From: Bryobacterales bacterium
GTDB lineage: Bacteria > Acidobacteriota > Terriglobia > Bryobacterales > UBA6623
Reading direction: 5' to 3'
DNA length: 45,643 nt
Assembly: GCA_028819215.1 (NCBI GenBank)
Contig: JAPPMG010000046.1
Location: 1 to 45,643, forward strand
This document shows positions 7,668-15,870 of the stretch, in pieces (position 1 is the stretch's first letter; each line of letters opens with the position of its first letter). The position numbers were made by a program, and so were the translations under genes. The notes beneath the pieces are model-generated. The model was not told the DNA's origin. It did not search any database and saw only the letters and a program-made list of their open reading frames with translations.

Positions 7668-9115
7668 GCAACGCCAATCAGCTGGTGCAACTCGGCGGTC
7701 AATCGGGCCACATCGCTGGGCGCGCTCTCGGCCAAGTTGCGGTTCTCGAACGGGTCTTCCTGTATGTCGAACAACAGCGGTGCAGCTGCCGAATCGCCTT
7801 CAGGGTAGACCGGAATGCCGCTGCCGCCCTGCGCCCTACCGCCTGGATAGCCGCGGACCAGCTTCAGCCTTCCATCGGTGACGCAGCGCCACGGGTCCAG
7901 GCCACTCAGAAGGAATTCACGGTGATCGCCTGACCCACCCTCCAGCACCGGCCGCAACGAACGGCTGTCCATCTCAAACGGAGTGTCGAGTCCGGCGTAA
8001 TCGAGGAAGGTCGCTGCTAGGTCCATCACGCTGGCCAGGGCTGCTGTGGAAACGCCGCCCTGCACGCCGGGCCCGGCCACCACCAGCGGCACACCCACCG
8101 AGGCTTGGTGTGGCAGGCGCTTCATCCACAGGTCGTGGTCACCCAGCATTTCACCGTGGTCGCTGGTGAATACCACCAAAGTGTTCTCAAGCTCACCGCG
8201 TGCTTCAACTTCGGCCAGTAGCCTCCCCATCCACTCGTCAATGTTCTCAATCATCGCGGCATAGTTTCGGCGGATTTCAATATGCTTCTCGGTCGTGAAC
8301 TCCGTATTCTTGAACGGCTGCGGAAAATCGACATCGCGATAGAGGTTATCCATGCTCCTCGTGATGTCCACCGGCTCATGCGGCCCTGCGAAGTTGACAA
8401 CCAAGTGCCATGGCTGATCGCGCGGAGCCTCACGGAGCAGGCGCACGCCTTGGGCTGCTATCCAGTTATCGCAGTACGACTCTTCTGGCAGCGGCGTCGG
8501 GAAGGTCGCTGCAAACGTGCCAATCTCGCGCCGCTTGAGAAAGTCTTCATGATGCGTCTCGGCCCGGTCGGTGGCATGTAAGTGCGCAGTGTAGGGATCG
8601 CACGGATCATCCATGCCCCAGCGGATCGCGTCCCATTTGCCGGCGCTGTCGATTCCAGCGGAAAAGCCCCACTCCGGCAGCAGGTGCTGTCCCTCGACCC
8701 CCCAGCTCGGCTCGGGCTTGTGCAAGTCGAACTTGCCACACCCCATCACGTGATAGCCCGCTTGCCGCAGCAGCGTGTAGTAGGTGGTCTGGTCCAGCGG
8801 GTAGTTCAGGCTGTTGTCGGGCACGCCGCAGCGGTCGTATTCCCTGCCCGCGGCTAAGCAGGCCCGCGACGGCGCGCATAGCGGAGAGGCGCAGTAACAG
8901 CGCGCGAAATTGACTCCCCGGGCAGCGAGCGCCTCGAGGTGAGGGGTGCGCACGCCAATGGCGGGGTTCAGGCTCGTCCAGTCGTAGCGGAGCTGGTCGG
9001 GCACGACTACCAGGATGTTGGGAGGGGCCTCAGGTGCGGTGGATTCGCTGCCGCAGGCAGCAGCGCCAGCCGCCGTCGAAGCGGCCAAGAAGTCTCGTCG
9101 CGTAAGTCCCGCCAT
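7664..9115 (-). CDS. Exported S1-type sulfatase
   Basis: A 483-residue sulfatase that hydrolyses a sulfate ester using a formylglycine made from Cys80 in CAPSR. Metal-binding regions include VPDQLRYDW near the N-terminus and TSDHGEMLGDHDLW in the last third. The N-terminus has a twin-arginine signal, LTRRDFLAASTAAG, ending in a Cys that could be a lipobox, so it may be a Tat-exported lipoprotein. The ATG at 9115 was chosen because it begins the Tat signal; TTG at 9124 is possible. Substrate cannot be assigned; it resembles choline-sulfatase/arylsulfatase-like S1 members. It needs a formylglycine-generating enzyme or anSME, neither of which is in the window. It is coupled to the ferredoxin gene and divergent from the next sulfatase. 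Confidence 0.9.
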   Translation of the reverse strand: MAGLTRRDFLAASTAAGAAACGSESTAPEAPPNILVVVPDQLRYDWTSLNPAIGVRTPHLEALAARGVNFARCYCASPLCAPSRACLAAGREYDRCGVPDNSLNYPLDQTTYYTLLRQAGYHVMGCGKFDLHKPEPSWGVEGQHLLPEWGFSAGIDSAGKWDAIRWGMDDPCDPYTAHLHATDRAETHHEDFLKRREIGTFAATFPTPLPEESYCDNWIAAQGVRLLREAPRDQPWHLVVNFAGPHEPVDITRSMDNLYRDVDFPQPFKNTEFTTEKHIEIRRNYAAMIENIDEWMGRLLAEVEARGELENTLVVFTSDHGEMLGDHDLWMKRLPHQASVGVPLVVAGPGVQGGVSTAALASVMDLAATFLDYAGLDTPFEMDSRSLRPVLEGGSGDHREFLLSGLDPWRCVTDGRLKLVRGYPGGRAQGGSGIPVYPEGDSAAAPLLFDIQEDPFENRNLAESAPSDVARLTAELHQLIGVA

Positions 9116-9275
9116 CAACACCAAGTTTAGCCTTGCCTACGTTTGGATCCGACGGGGAGACACTGTTGGACACGACATTGCTGCTGGCATCGGCGAATCG
9201 CTAGCGGCCAGCGCGACTACTCCGGTCTGGATTGTCCTTGAGGTCGAAACCGGAGCCCGCTCGCGGAATGCAACC

Positions 9276-9281
9276 TAGAAT
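9276..9281 (+). promoter_or_regulatory. Possible -10 box giving a leaderless mRNA
   Basis: TAGAAT ends six bases before the ATG of the sulfatase at 9288, and there is no ribosome site between them (GGTGCC). This is the spacing expected if transcription begins at the A of ATG. No good -35 hexamer is visible. The same CTAGAAT string occurs at 27563-27569 upstream of the Gfo/Idh gene. Confidence 0.3.
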
Positions 9282-9287
9282 GGTGCC

Positions 9288-10703
9288 ATGTCGCTTCGCC
9301 TTGCGCTGATCTGTGTTGTGCTGCCGATTGCCGCACTGGCCCAAGACCGCCCGAATATCCTGCTGATCGCAGTTGACGATCTCAACGACTGGGTCGGTTG
9401 CATGGGCGGTCATCCCCAGGCGCAGACACCCAACATTGATGGCTTGGCCCGGCAGGGCGTGCTGTTTTCAAACGCTCACTGCGCCGCCCCGCTGTGCAAT
9501 CCGTCCCGCACGGCCCTGTTGTTCGGCAAGCGCCCGACGACCACGGGGGTAGTCGGCAACATGGACGACTGGCGTGAGTTCGACTCGCTGAAGAACTCCG
9601 AGTCCCTGCCGCAGTTCTTCCGCCGCAACGGCTATTTCACCGCCGCGGCCGGAAAGATCTTCCATGCCAATCACGGGGGCTGGCGCGGAGCCCTGACGCA
9701 CGCCGAGGGAGCTCCCTATGCCGGGCGCAGCGGATTCGGCCAGCCGGCGGCCTGGGCCGAGCGCTTTCCCGCGAAGACGATCCAGTTGCCCATGGCGCCG
9801 GTCCTGATCGACACGCACAGGAACGGCATCAACCACCATTGGGACTGGGGCCCAATCGACTTCAAGTCCGACGTGACTGAGGACGGGCAGGCCTCGCGCT
9901 GGGCGGAACGCCAGCTGCGGGCTGAGCACGAAAAGCCGTTCTTCCTAGCAGTCGGGATATACCGGCCGCACGACCCTCAGTATGCTCCGAGCGAGTATTT
10001 CGATCAGCACCCGCTGGCAGACGTTGAGTTGCCGACGATTCTTGGGTCAGATCTGGAGGACATTCCGCATGTCGCGCAGGGCCACATTCGTTCTCGCAAC
10101 AACTACGAGGCCATGATTCGAAAGCACAACGCACTCCAGTCAGCGACGCGGGGCTACCTCGCTGCGGTGACCTTTGCGGACGCGATGATCGGGCGCGTCC
10201 TGCGGGCACTGGCCGCCAGCAAGTACAACGACAACACCATCGTCGTGCTCTTCTCGGACCACGGCTATCACATTGGCGAGAAGCAGAAGTACCACAAGAG
10301 CACGCTCTGGGAGGAATCTACCCGTGTGCCGCTGATTGTCCGCTCGCCAGGGGTGGGAAGACCGGGCACCGTCTCTAAACGAGCGGTCAGCCTAATCGAT
10401 ATATATCCATCGCTGGCAGAATTAGCGTCACTGCCCTCGCCCTCTGACTTGGACGGCGAGAGTCTCGTTCCGTTGTTGAAAGACCCAGAGGCGCCACGGA
10501 ATGCGCCGGCGATGACCACGCGACAAGGCAGGCACCACGCCATCCGGACGGATCGCTGGAGATACATTCGCTACGCTGATGGGAGCGAAGAACTATACGA
10601 TCATGCCGCCGATCCGATGGAATGGAAGAACCTTGCCGGTGACCGGACACACGAAGCCACACGGCAGCGCTTGTCAGCACAGCTAGATCGAATGCTGGAG
10701 TGA
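9288..10703 (+). CDS. Iduronate-2-sulfatase-like exported sulfatase
   Basis: A 471-residue S1 sulfatase with Sec signal (residues 1-19, ending ALAQ), metal ligands in AVDDLNDW (D30, D31), and the formylglycine site CNPSR at Cys70. Other conserved parts are AAGKIFHANHGG, VGIYRPHDP and LFSDHGYHIGEKQKYHKSTLWEES, all typical of the iduronate-2-sulfatase-like subgroup. It likely removes sulfate from a sulfated polysaccharide fragment in the periplasm or outside the cell. It is divergent from the sulfatase at 7664-9115, with about 170 bp between them, and convergent with the small membrane protein at 10723. No ribosome site precedes the ATG. Confidence 0.92.
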   Translation: MSLRLALICVVLPIAALAQDRPNILLIAVDDLNDWVGCMGGHPQAQTPNIDGLARQGVLFSNAHCAAPLCNPSRTALLFGKRPTTTGVVGNMDDWREFDSLKNSESLPQFFRRNGYFTAAAGKIFHANHGGWRGALTHAEGAPYAGRSGFGQPAAWAERFPAKTIQLPMAPVLIDTHRNGINHHWDWGPIDFKSDVTEDGQASRWAERQLRAEHEKPFFLAVGIYRPHDPQYAPSEYFDQHPLADVELPTILGSDLEDIPHVAQGHIRSRNNYEAMIRKHNALQSATRGYLAAVTFADAMIGRVLRALAASKYNDNTIVVLFSDHGYHIGEKQKYHKSTLWEESTRVPLIVRSPGVGRPGTVSKRAVSLIDIYPSLAELASLPSPSDLDGESLVPLLKDPEAPRNAPAMTTRQGRHHAIRTDRWRYIRYADGSEELYDHAADPMEWKNLAGDRTHEATRQRLSAQLDRMLE

Positions 10704-10722
10704 GTCCGTAACCGGCCTGAGA

Positions 10723-11004
10723 TCAATGGATTTCAGGGCGATCCTTCGAGCGATAGGGGTGCTCGGCCTCCTGCTGCTTCCTGACCAATTTGGCAACAAA
10801 GGCGGCTGCAAGCAACACACCGATCACGACCAGGATGTCTTCGATCCCGCGCAGTGACAAGAACAAGGCCCCGAGGAAGGAAAAAAGAAGCAGCAGGGCC
10901 GCAACGCGGATCACTACCTGGCGCAGAGTCCAACTGCCTTCTTCGTCCGAGTCCTCGTCGGCGTAGACCGGCTCGTCTTCCCAGTCCTGCTCCCAGTCAT
11001 TCAT
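10723..11004 (-). CDS. Small two-helix membrane protein
   Basis: About 93 residues. The N-terminus is strongly acidic (EQDWEDEPVYADEDSDEEGS). Two hydrophobic segments follow, VVIRVAALLLLFSFLGALFL and DILVVIGVLLAAAFVAKLV, separated by a short polar turn. The C-terminus is basic and polar. The start is ATG at 11004; an in-frame TTG lies nine bases earlier. It is 67 bp downstream of msrP on the same strand, in the place where msrQ is found in many genomes. It is far too small to be MsrQ and has no His pattern for haem. I do not recognise the family. Confidence 0.65.
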   Translation of the reverse strand: MNDWEQDWEDEPVYADEDSDEEGSWTLRQVVIRVAALLLLFSFLGALFLSLRGIEDILVVIGVLLAAAFVAKLVRKQQEAEHPYRSKDRPEIH

Positions 11005-11071
11005 CGGTCGCAAGGGCGGCCTCCGCCTTCAACACGCCGGTCATGCGGCCACGTCCGGCTCTGTCGAACGC

Positions 11072-12034
11072 TTAGTACTCGTCTCCGGTGTAGATCTCGG
11101 AGACGAACGCCTCGTACCCGTTGTACATCAAAGTGGGACGCATCGAGTACATGAACGAACCGCCCGGCCCCAAGGCGAGCAATTTCTCCTGTGCTTGCGA
11201 CCAGCGCGGATGGGGCTTCATCGGATTGACGTTGGAATACCAGCCGTACTCCGTCGGAGCGGCTTTGTTCCAGAGTGTCGGCGGACGCTTCTTGGTAACC
11301 TCGATCTCCACGATCGACTTGATGTTCTTCAGGCCGTATTTCCACGGCATGATCGCCCGGATTGGCGCCCCGTTCTGCTTGGGCAGCGGCTTGCCATACA
11401 GCCCAGTGCAGAACAGTGCCAGCTCATTCATGGCCTCATCGAGCGTTAGGGCCTCTTGATACGGCCAGTCATAGTGCGGTTGCGAGGCGATTCCGGGCAT
11501 TTCCCGGGGCTTGTAAGCCGTGACCATCTTTATGAAGCCAGCCTCGGGTTTGGGATCGACTTCCTTGAGCAGGGCGGCCATCGGAAATCCGGTCCACGGA
11601 ACGGCCATCGACCAAGCCTCGACACAGCGGAAGCGATAGAGACGCTCCTCTAGGGGAAATCGCCGCACTAGGTCGTCAATGTCGTAGGTCTTGGGGTTGT
11701 TGACCAGACCTGAGACCTTTACCTTCCACGGGTCAATCTTGAACTGGTCGACTTGGTGCCGGACCTGCCCTTTGTCGAGTGTGAACTCGTAGAAGTTGTT
11801 GTAGCCGGTTGCGATCGCCTCGGCGGTCAGAGGGCGGTCCAAGGTGTACTTGGTGTTGCGCTTGGCAGGATACAGCGACTCGTCTCCCACTGCCCCGCGC
11901 AGAGCGCTTGGCAGCAGGCCCGCCGCTCCTGCGAGGCCCATGCCCTCAAGGATCGCGCGGCGCGAATGGAACAGGTCTTCGGAAGTCGCCTGGCTCTCCG
12001 GGATTTCCCAGCCACGCGGAGTCTTGATGAGCAT
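11072..12034 (-). CDS. msrP: Periplasmic methionine sulfoxide reductase, catalytic subunit MsrP
   Basis: A molybdopterin enzyme that reduces protein-bound methionine sulfoxide in the periplasm. The 320 residues carry the family's features: a twin-arginine signal (HSRRAILEGMGLAGAAG, RR at 25-26), the Mo ligand Cys137 in RFRCVEAWSM, the SQPHYDWPYQEAL region, and the KYGLKNIKSI motif. Length is normal. Its usual electron donor, the haem membrane protein MsrQ, is not next to it; the downstream gene encodes a small two-helix protein instead. It follows the lactonase gene on the same strand after 163 bp. A possible extended -10, TGCTAATCT, is seen on the reverse strand near 12098. Confidence 0.93.
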   Translation of the reverse strand: MLIKTPRGWEIPESQATSEDLFHSRRAILEGMGLAGAAGLLPSALRGAVGDESLYPAKRNTKYTLDRPLTAEAIATGYNNFYEFTLDKGQVRHQVDQFKIDPWKVKVSGLVNNPKTYDIDDLVRRFPLEERLYRFRCVEAWSMAVPWTGFPMAALLKEVDPKPEAGFIKMVTAYKPREMPGIASQPHYDWPYQEALTLDEAMNELALFCTGLYGKPLPKQNGAPIRAIMPWKYGLKNIKSIVEIEVTKKRPPTLWNKAAPTEYGWYSNVNPMKPHPRWSQAQEKLLALGPGGSFMYSMRPTLMYNGYEAFVSEIYTGDEY

Positions 12035-12197
12035 ACCGGCCTCTCAATCGAGCCGCCGCTGCGGCTCATTGAAGCGCAGGCCCGACGGCAACCTCAGATT
12101 AGCACAGGGTTTGACCGCTCAGGACGCGACTCGGTTGCGGCCGCACAGCCTCTAGGCGGCGGATTCTAGGCTCCAACGGCAGGATCTTGCCGGAAGA

Positions 12198-13298
12198 CTA
12201 GCGTCTGTGCTGGCGATGAAAGCCGCGCACTTTCAATTGAATGCGATAGAGGCTCTGGTCCACGGTCACGTACAAGACGTTGGCCCCTTCCCCGAGGCCG
12301 AATTCAACGTTGCTCGGCAGTCCGCTTGGGGGAACGGGCGGCTCGTCCAGGGCCTTCTTTTCGTTCTCAGTGAACGGCGTCTCCTCCTCGTGCACGCCCT
12401 TTGATGTAGGCAGGAAAGCGATCTGCTCCCCGCTGGGATCCAGCACGAGGATTCCCGGCTTGGATGGCTCGCGGGCGGTCAGATAGACGTTGCCGTGCTC
12501 GTCGACAGTCATGCCGTCGCAACCGAATTTCGGCCCGAAGTCGTGGAACAGCCGCCGCGGGCCAGAGACTAGCCCGTCCGATCCGAGCGGAAAGGCATAC
12601 ACTCGCATCGGACCGCGATTGCCTGGCTCGACGCCCGGCAGGCCGTCGCTTCCATTGTTGGTCTCGGCAACGTACAGAGTCCTGCCGTCCGGGCTAAGCG
12701 CTAGGCCGTTGGGCTTGGTGACGTCATGGGTGATCTCCGCCACATCGCCCTTGGGCGTGACGCGGTAAACCGCCCGCCAGCGCAGTTCGCGCGGCTCGTG
12801 TCCCACGTAGCGCGGGTCCGTGAAGTACAGATTGCCCGCGTCGTCGGCAGTAATGTCGTTGGGCGAGTTGAAGCGCTTGCCCCCGAAGTTGTCGACGACT
12901 AGCTCGCGCCGCTTGGTCTCAACGTTCCAGCGCGAGATGCGCCGTCCACCATGGTCAGCGCCTTCGGCGGCGTACAGATGGCCGTCCGGGCCGAACGTCA
13001 GGCCATTCGACTTGTGGCTGTTCGCAGCGAAAGTCTCGACCGTGTTCGTACCGGGATCGAAGCGGTGAATCCGGCCGTGGTTCTCTCCCCGCAGGATGTC
13101 CGAGAAAAAGATCGAGCCATCCGGCGCGACCGCGGGACTCTCCGTCAGCCCGCCTGCCTCGGTTTCGGGGCGGGTGTAGAGCAGTTCGAAGCGGGCGCTG
13201 GAGTCGACGATCGTGTCGCCCGTCGGAGCGGGCGCGTCTTCGGCGGGCAACGCCGGCCAGCAAAGCGTTGCCAAGGCAGCCAGTTTCAGCACTTTCAC
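12198..13298 (-). CDS. Exported SMP-30/gluconolactonase-like protein
   Basis: A 366-residue secreted six-bladed propeller of the SMP-30/gluconolactonase family. It has a signal peptide (residues 1-19). Candidate metal-site motifs are LTESPAVAPDGSIFFSD (Glu), FNSPNDITADDAGNLYFTD (Asn, Asp), KPNGLALSPDGRTLYVAET, and CDGMTVDEHGNVYLT (Asp), the usual E-N-N-D set. It would open a sugar lactone to the aldonic acid in the periplasm. The start is GTG, with GAGGTGA formed by the end of galM, whose stop lies only four bases away; the two are almost certainly translated together. The C-terminus ends in a basic RGFHRQHRR. Confidence 0.85.
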   Translation of the reverse strand: MKVLKLAALATLCWPALPAEDAPAPTGDTIVDSSARFELLYTRPETEAGGLTESPAVAPDGSIFFSDILRGENHGRIHRFDPGTNTVETFAANSHKSNGLTFGPDGHLYAAEGADHGGRRISRWNVETKRRELVVDNFGGKRFNSPNDITADDAGNLYFTDPRYVGHEPRELRWRAVYRVTPKGDVAEITHDVTKPNGLALSPDGRTLYVAETNNGSDGLPGVEPGNRGPMRVYAFPLGSDGLVSGPRRLFHDFGPKFGCDGMTVDEHGNVYLTAREPSKPGILVLDPSGEQIAFLPTSKGVHEEETPFTENEKKALDEPPVPPSGLPSNVEFGLGEGANVLYVTVDQSLYRIQLKVRGFHRQHRR

Positions 13299-13302
13299 GG
13301 CA

Positions 13303-14451
13303 TCACCTCGCGTAAAACTTGTAGACTGTGGAGGTCTTGTAGGTCTCGCCGGGCCGCAGCACTGTAGACGGGAAGTCCGGTTGGTTGGGCGAATCCGGGT
13401 AGTGCTGGGTCTCGAGACAGAGCCCGCTGCGGTGCTGGTAAGCCACCCCGCCCTTGCCGATATGGTGGCCGTCTAGGAAATTGCCGCTATAGAACTGGAC
13501 CCCGGGCTCGGCGGTGAGCACGTCCATCACCCGGCCGGATTCCGGCTCGCTGACCGTGGCCGCGAGTGCCAGCCCGTCGGCACCGCGGTCGATGACGTAA
13601 TTGTGGTCATAGCCCGCCCCAAAACCTAGCTGTTCGTCCTCCTCTTCAATCCGGGCGCCGATGGCCGTAGCTTCGCGGAAGTCCAGCGGCGAGCCATCGA
13701 GCGAGGCAATCTCGCCAAGGGGAATGGAGGTCGCGTCGACCGGCGTGTAGTTGCTGGCGTTGATCATCAAGACGTGGTCGAGGATGGAGCTGGCACCGCC
13801 GTCCTTGAGGTTGAAGTAGGAATGGTTGGTCAAGTTGACAACAGTCGGCTTGTCGGTGCTGGACTCGTAGTCGATCCGCAACTCATTGCTGTCGGTCCAG
13901 ATGTAAGTCACGGTGGATTCCAACGTTCCGGGAAAGCCCTCTTCGCCGTCCTGGCTCACATACGCAAACGACACGCCGTCCCCGGACTCGGTGGGGGTGC
14001 CCTTCCAGACCACTTTGTCGAAGCCCTTGATGCCGCCGTGCAGTGAATTGGGCCCGTTGTTCACGGGCAGTTCGTAGACCGTGCCGTCGATCTCGAACTT
14101 CCCGCCCGCGATCCGATTGGCGTACCTGCCCGTGATTGCGCCGAAGTACGGCGTATCTGCAACATAGGCATCGAGCGTGTCGAACCCGAGGACGACATCG
14201 CCGAGTTTGCCGTCGCGATCCGGAACATTGAGACTGACCACGATGCCGCCGTACTCGATGACGCCGACATTGGCACCCGAGGCGTTGGTCAAGGTGAACA
14301 GCGTGACTGGCTGGCCATCAATGGCGCCGAACTCGGAAGCCTCGATCGAGCGCATGCTTTCGGGCTCGGATTCAGTCGGGGCACAGGCCCAAGTCAGCAG
14401 CGTCACTGCAACAATCGCAGCCAGGGTTGCGCGGGGGTGCTTGAATCGCAT
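13303..14451 (-). CDS. galM: Exported aldose 1-epimerase (galactose mutarotase)
   Basis: Interconverts alpha and beta anomers of aldoses. The 382 residues include NRIAGGKFEIDG and NNGPNSLHGG (substrate His), NHSYFNL (second catalytic His) and CLETQHYPDSPNQPDFPS (catalytic Glu), all family hallmarks. The N-terminus is a signal with Cys in LLTWACAPTESE, so the enzyme is probably a periplasmic lipoprotein, unlike the cytoplasmic Leloir-pathway enzyme. ATG at 14451 has GGAGG six bases upstream. It is coupled to the lactonase gene, which suggests a job preparing one anomer for periplasmic oxidation and lactone opening. It is divergent from hpnA. Confidence 0.9.
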   Translation of the reverse strand: MRFKHPRATLAAIVAVTLLTWACAPTESEPESMRSIEASEFGAIDGQPVTLFTLTNASGANVGVIEYGGIVVSLNVPDRDGKLGDVVLGFDTLDAYVADTPYFGAITGRYANRIAGGKFEIDGTVYELPVNNGPNSLHGGIKGFDKVVWKGTPTESGDGVSFAYVSQDGEEGFPGTLESTVTYIWTDSNELRIDYESSTDKPTVVNLTNHSYFNLKDGGASSILDHVLMINASNYTPVDATSIPLGEIASLDGSPLDFREATAIGARIEEEDEQLGFGAGYDHNYVIDRGADGLALAATVSEPESGRVMDVLTAEPGVQFYSGNFLDGHHIGKGGVAYQHRSGLCLETQHYPDSPNQPDFPSTVLRPGETYKTSTVYKFYAR

Positions 14452-14477
14452 CGTGAGCCTCCAGCAGTTCTCCAGTG

Positions 14478-14483
14478 TAATCT
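14478..14483 (+). promoter_or_regulatory. Possible -10 box upstream of hpnA
   Basis: TGTAATCT lies 36 bases before the hpnA ATG in the divergent galM-hpnA gap. The ten bases TAATCTGAGG also occur on the reverse strand at 12101-12092 upstream of msrP, where they form an extended -10 (TGCTAATCT). No convincing -35 is visible at either site. Confidence 0.25.
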
Positions 14484-14518
14484 GAGGAACTTCCGGGCTG
14501 CGGAGCGCTCGAGACACC

Positions 14519-15496
14519 ATGGTCCTAGTCACAGGCGCCACAGGTTTCATAGGCAATCATGTGGCGCGCTTTCTCGCTGCTCGCGGCGAGTGCCTGCGCC
14601 TTTTCGTGCGGCCCTCCAGCGACCGAACCGTCGTGGCCGGCCTCGACGCCGAAGTCGTCGTCGGCGACTTGCGCGATGCGGCGAGCGTGGCCAGGGCTAT
14701 AAGCGCGTGTGTCACGGTCTATCACGTTGCGGCCGAGTACCGCCTGTGGTGCAGGGACCCGCGCCAGATGTACGAAACCAACGTCGAGGGCACTCGCAAC
14801 GTCCTGGAAGCTGCGCTGCAAGCAGGAGTCGAACGGGTCGTGCACACCAGTTCCATCGGCACGATTGCCCCCAATCAAGACGGTTCCCCGGTAACGGAGG
14901 ATTCGCCGACCTCGCTGGAGATGATGACAGGGCACTACAAGCGCTCGAAATACTTGGCGGAGCGCGAGGCCGAACTCTACGCCGGCCGCGGACTGAACGT
15001 GGTGATCGTGAACCCCACCGCACCGATCGGCGAGGGCGACTTCCAGCCCACGCCGACGGGCCAGATTATCAAGGACTTCTTAGAGGGGCGAATGCCGGCC
15101 TACGTCAACACGGGCCTGAACCTAGTGGATGTCCGCGATGTCGCTCGCGGCCACTGGCAAGCCGCACAGAGGGGGCGTCCCGGCGAGCGCTACATCCTGG
15201 GCTCTGAAAATCTGGCGCTCCGGCAAATCCTCGCATTAGCGGGCGCCGCCGGCGAACGACAAGCACCGCGACTGCGGCTGCCGTACTTCGCCGCGTGGGT
15301 CGCTGGCGCCTGCAGCACGGGATGGGCGCATGTGGCAGGGACACCTCCGCGGGTGCCGCTGGATGGTGTGCGCATGTCACGGCGAGCGATGTTTGCCGAT
15401 TGTTCCAAGGCCCGGAACGATCTGGGCTTCGACCCCGCACCCATCCAGCCAGCTTTGGCGCGCGCGGTGGACTGGTTCCAGCGGACCAGCAGTTGA
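14519..15496 (+). CDS. hpnA: Hopanoid-associated sugar epimerase HpnA
   Basis: A 325-residue NAD-dependent epimerase/dehydratase. The Rossmann motif is GATGFIG at residues 6-12, and the active site is HYKRSKYLAERE (YxxxK). The family-specific stretches VYHVAAEYRLWCRDP, NVEGTRNVLEAAL, TPTGQIIKDFLEGRMPAYV and TGLNLVDVRDVARGH identify HpnA. In many bacteria it lies in hopanoid gene clusters and is thought to act on the sugar part of hopanoid side chains; the exact reaction is not certain. No other hopanoid gene is next to it here. It is divergent from galM. Confidence 0.88.
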   Translation: MVLVTGATGFIGNHVARFLAARGECLRLFVRPSSDRTVVAGLDAEVVVGDLRDAASVARAISACVTVYHVAAEYRLWCRDPRQMYETNVEGTRNVLEAALQAGVERVVHTSSIGTIAPNQDGSPVTEDSPTSLEMMTGHYKRSKYLAEREAELYAGRGLNVVIVNPTAPIGEGDFQPTPTGQIIKDFLEGRMPAYVNTGLNLVDVRDVARGHWQAAQRGRPGERYILGSENLALRQILALAGAAGERQAPRLRLPYFAAWVAGACSTGWAHVAGTPPRVPLDGVRMSRRAMFADCSKARNDLGFDPAPIQPALARAVDWFQRTSS

Positions 15497-15525
15497 ACGG
15501 CGCATGAGTCGCCGCTGGGCGCGCA

Positions 15526-15852
15526 TCAATGGACGGTTAGCGTGCGACGCACGTAGACGCCGTTCTCGAGCCGTTCGAAATAGTAGTCCACGGCCGGATG
15601 GTCAATCGCCGCGTTGCTGCTATCGGCTTCGAGATTGCGCTCGGCGACGTATGTGTAGTGCTGCGCTCCATGCGGCAAGACGTGGTACCAAGGCCGGTCC
15701 TTGGGCGGCCGCGAGCGCGCGACCTGCTGGTACCATTCCTCGCTCCCGCTGAACTCCGGGTCTACGTCGAACACCACGCCGCGGTAACCGAACAGCTTGT
15801 GATGGACGAGTTCGCCGATGCCGAACCTTGCTTCCGGGCCCGCTTCCGCCAT
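15526..15852 (-). CDS. hspQ: Heat shock protein HspQ (hemimethylated-DNA-binding type)
   Basis: A 108-residue YccV/HspQ-family protein. Conserved parts are FGIGELVHHKLFGYRGVVFD, DRPWYHVLPHG, TYVAERNL and HPAVDYYFERLENGVYV. In Escherichia coli HspQ is a heat-induced adaptor that influences Lon proteolysis and binds hemimethylated DNA in vitro. The start has GGAAGAG a few bases upstream. It follows htpG by 18 bp on the same strand, so both are probably one heat-responsive transcript. Confidence 0.92.
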   Translation of the reverse strand: MAEAGPEARFGIGELVHHKLFGYRGVVFDVDPEFSGSEEWYQQVARSRPPKDRPWYHVLPHGAQHYTYVAERNLEADSSNAAIDHPAVDYYFERLENGVYVRRTLTVH

Positions 15853-15870
15853 GACTCTTCCAGCAACGCC

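Noticed and set aside
10723..11004. MsrQ identity for the gene after msrP
   Set aside because: Only two membrane helices and no haem-ligand His pattern; MsrQ has about six helices and is twice as long.
12177..12192. Hairpin CGGCA/TGCCG after the lactonase gene as a terminator
   Set aside because: Only five base pairs and no T-tract; too weak to call.
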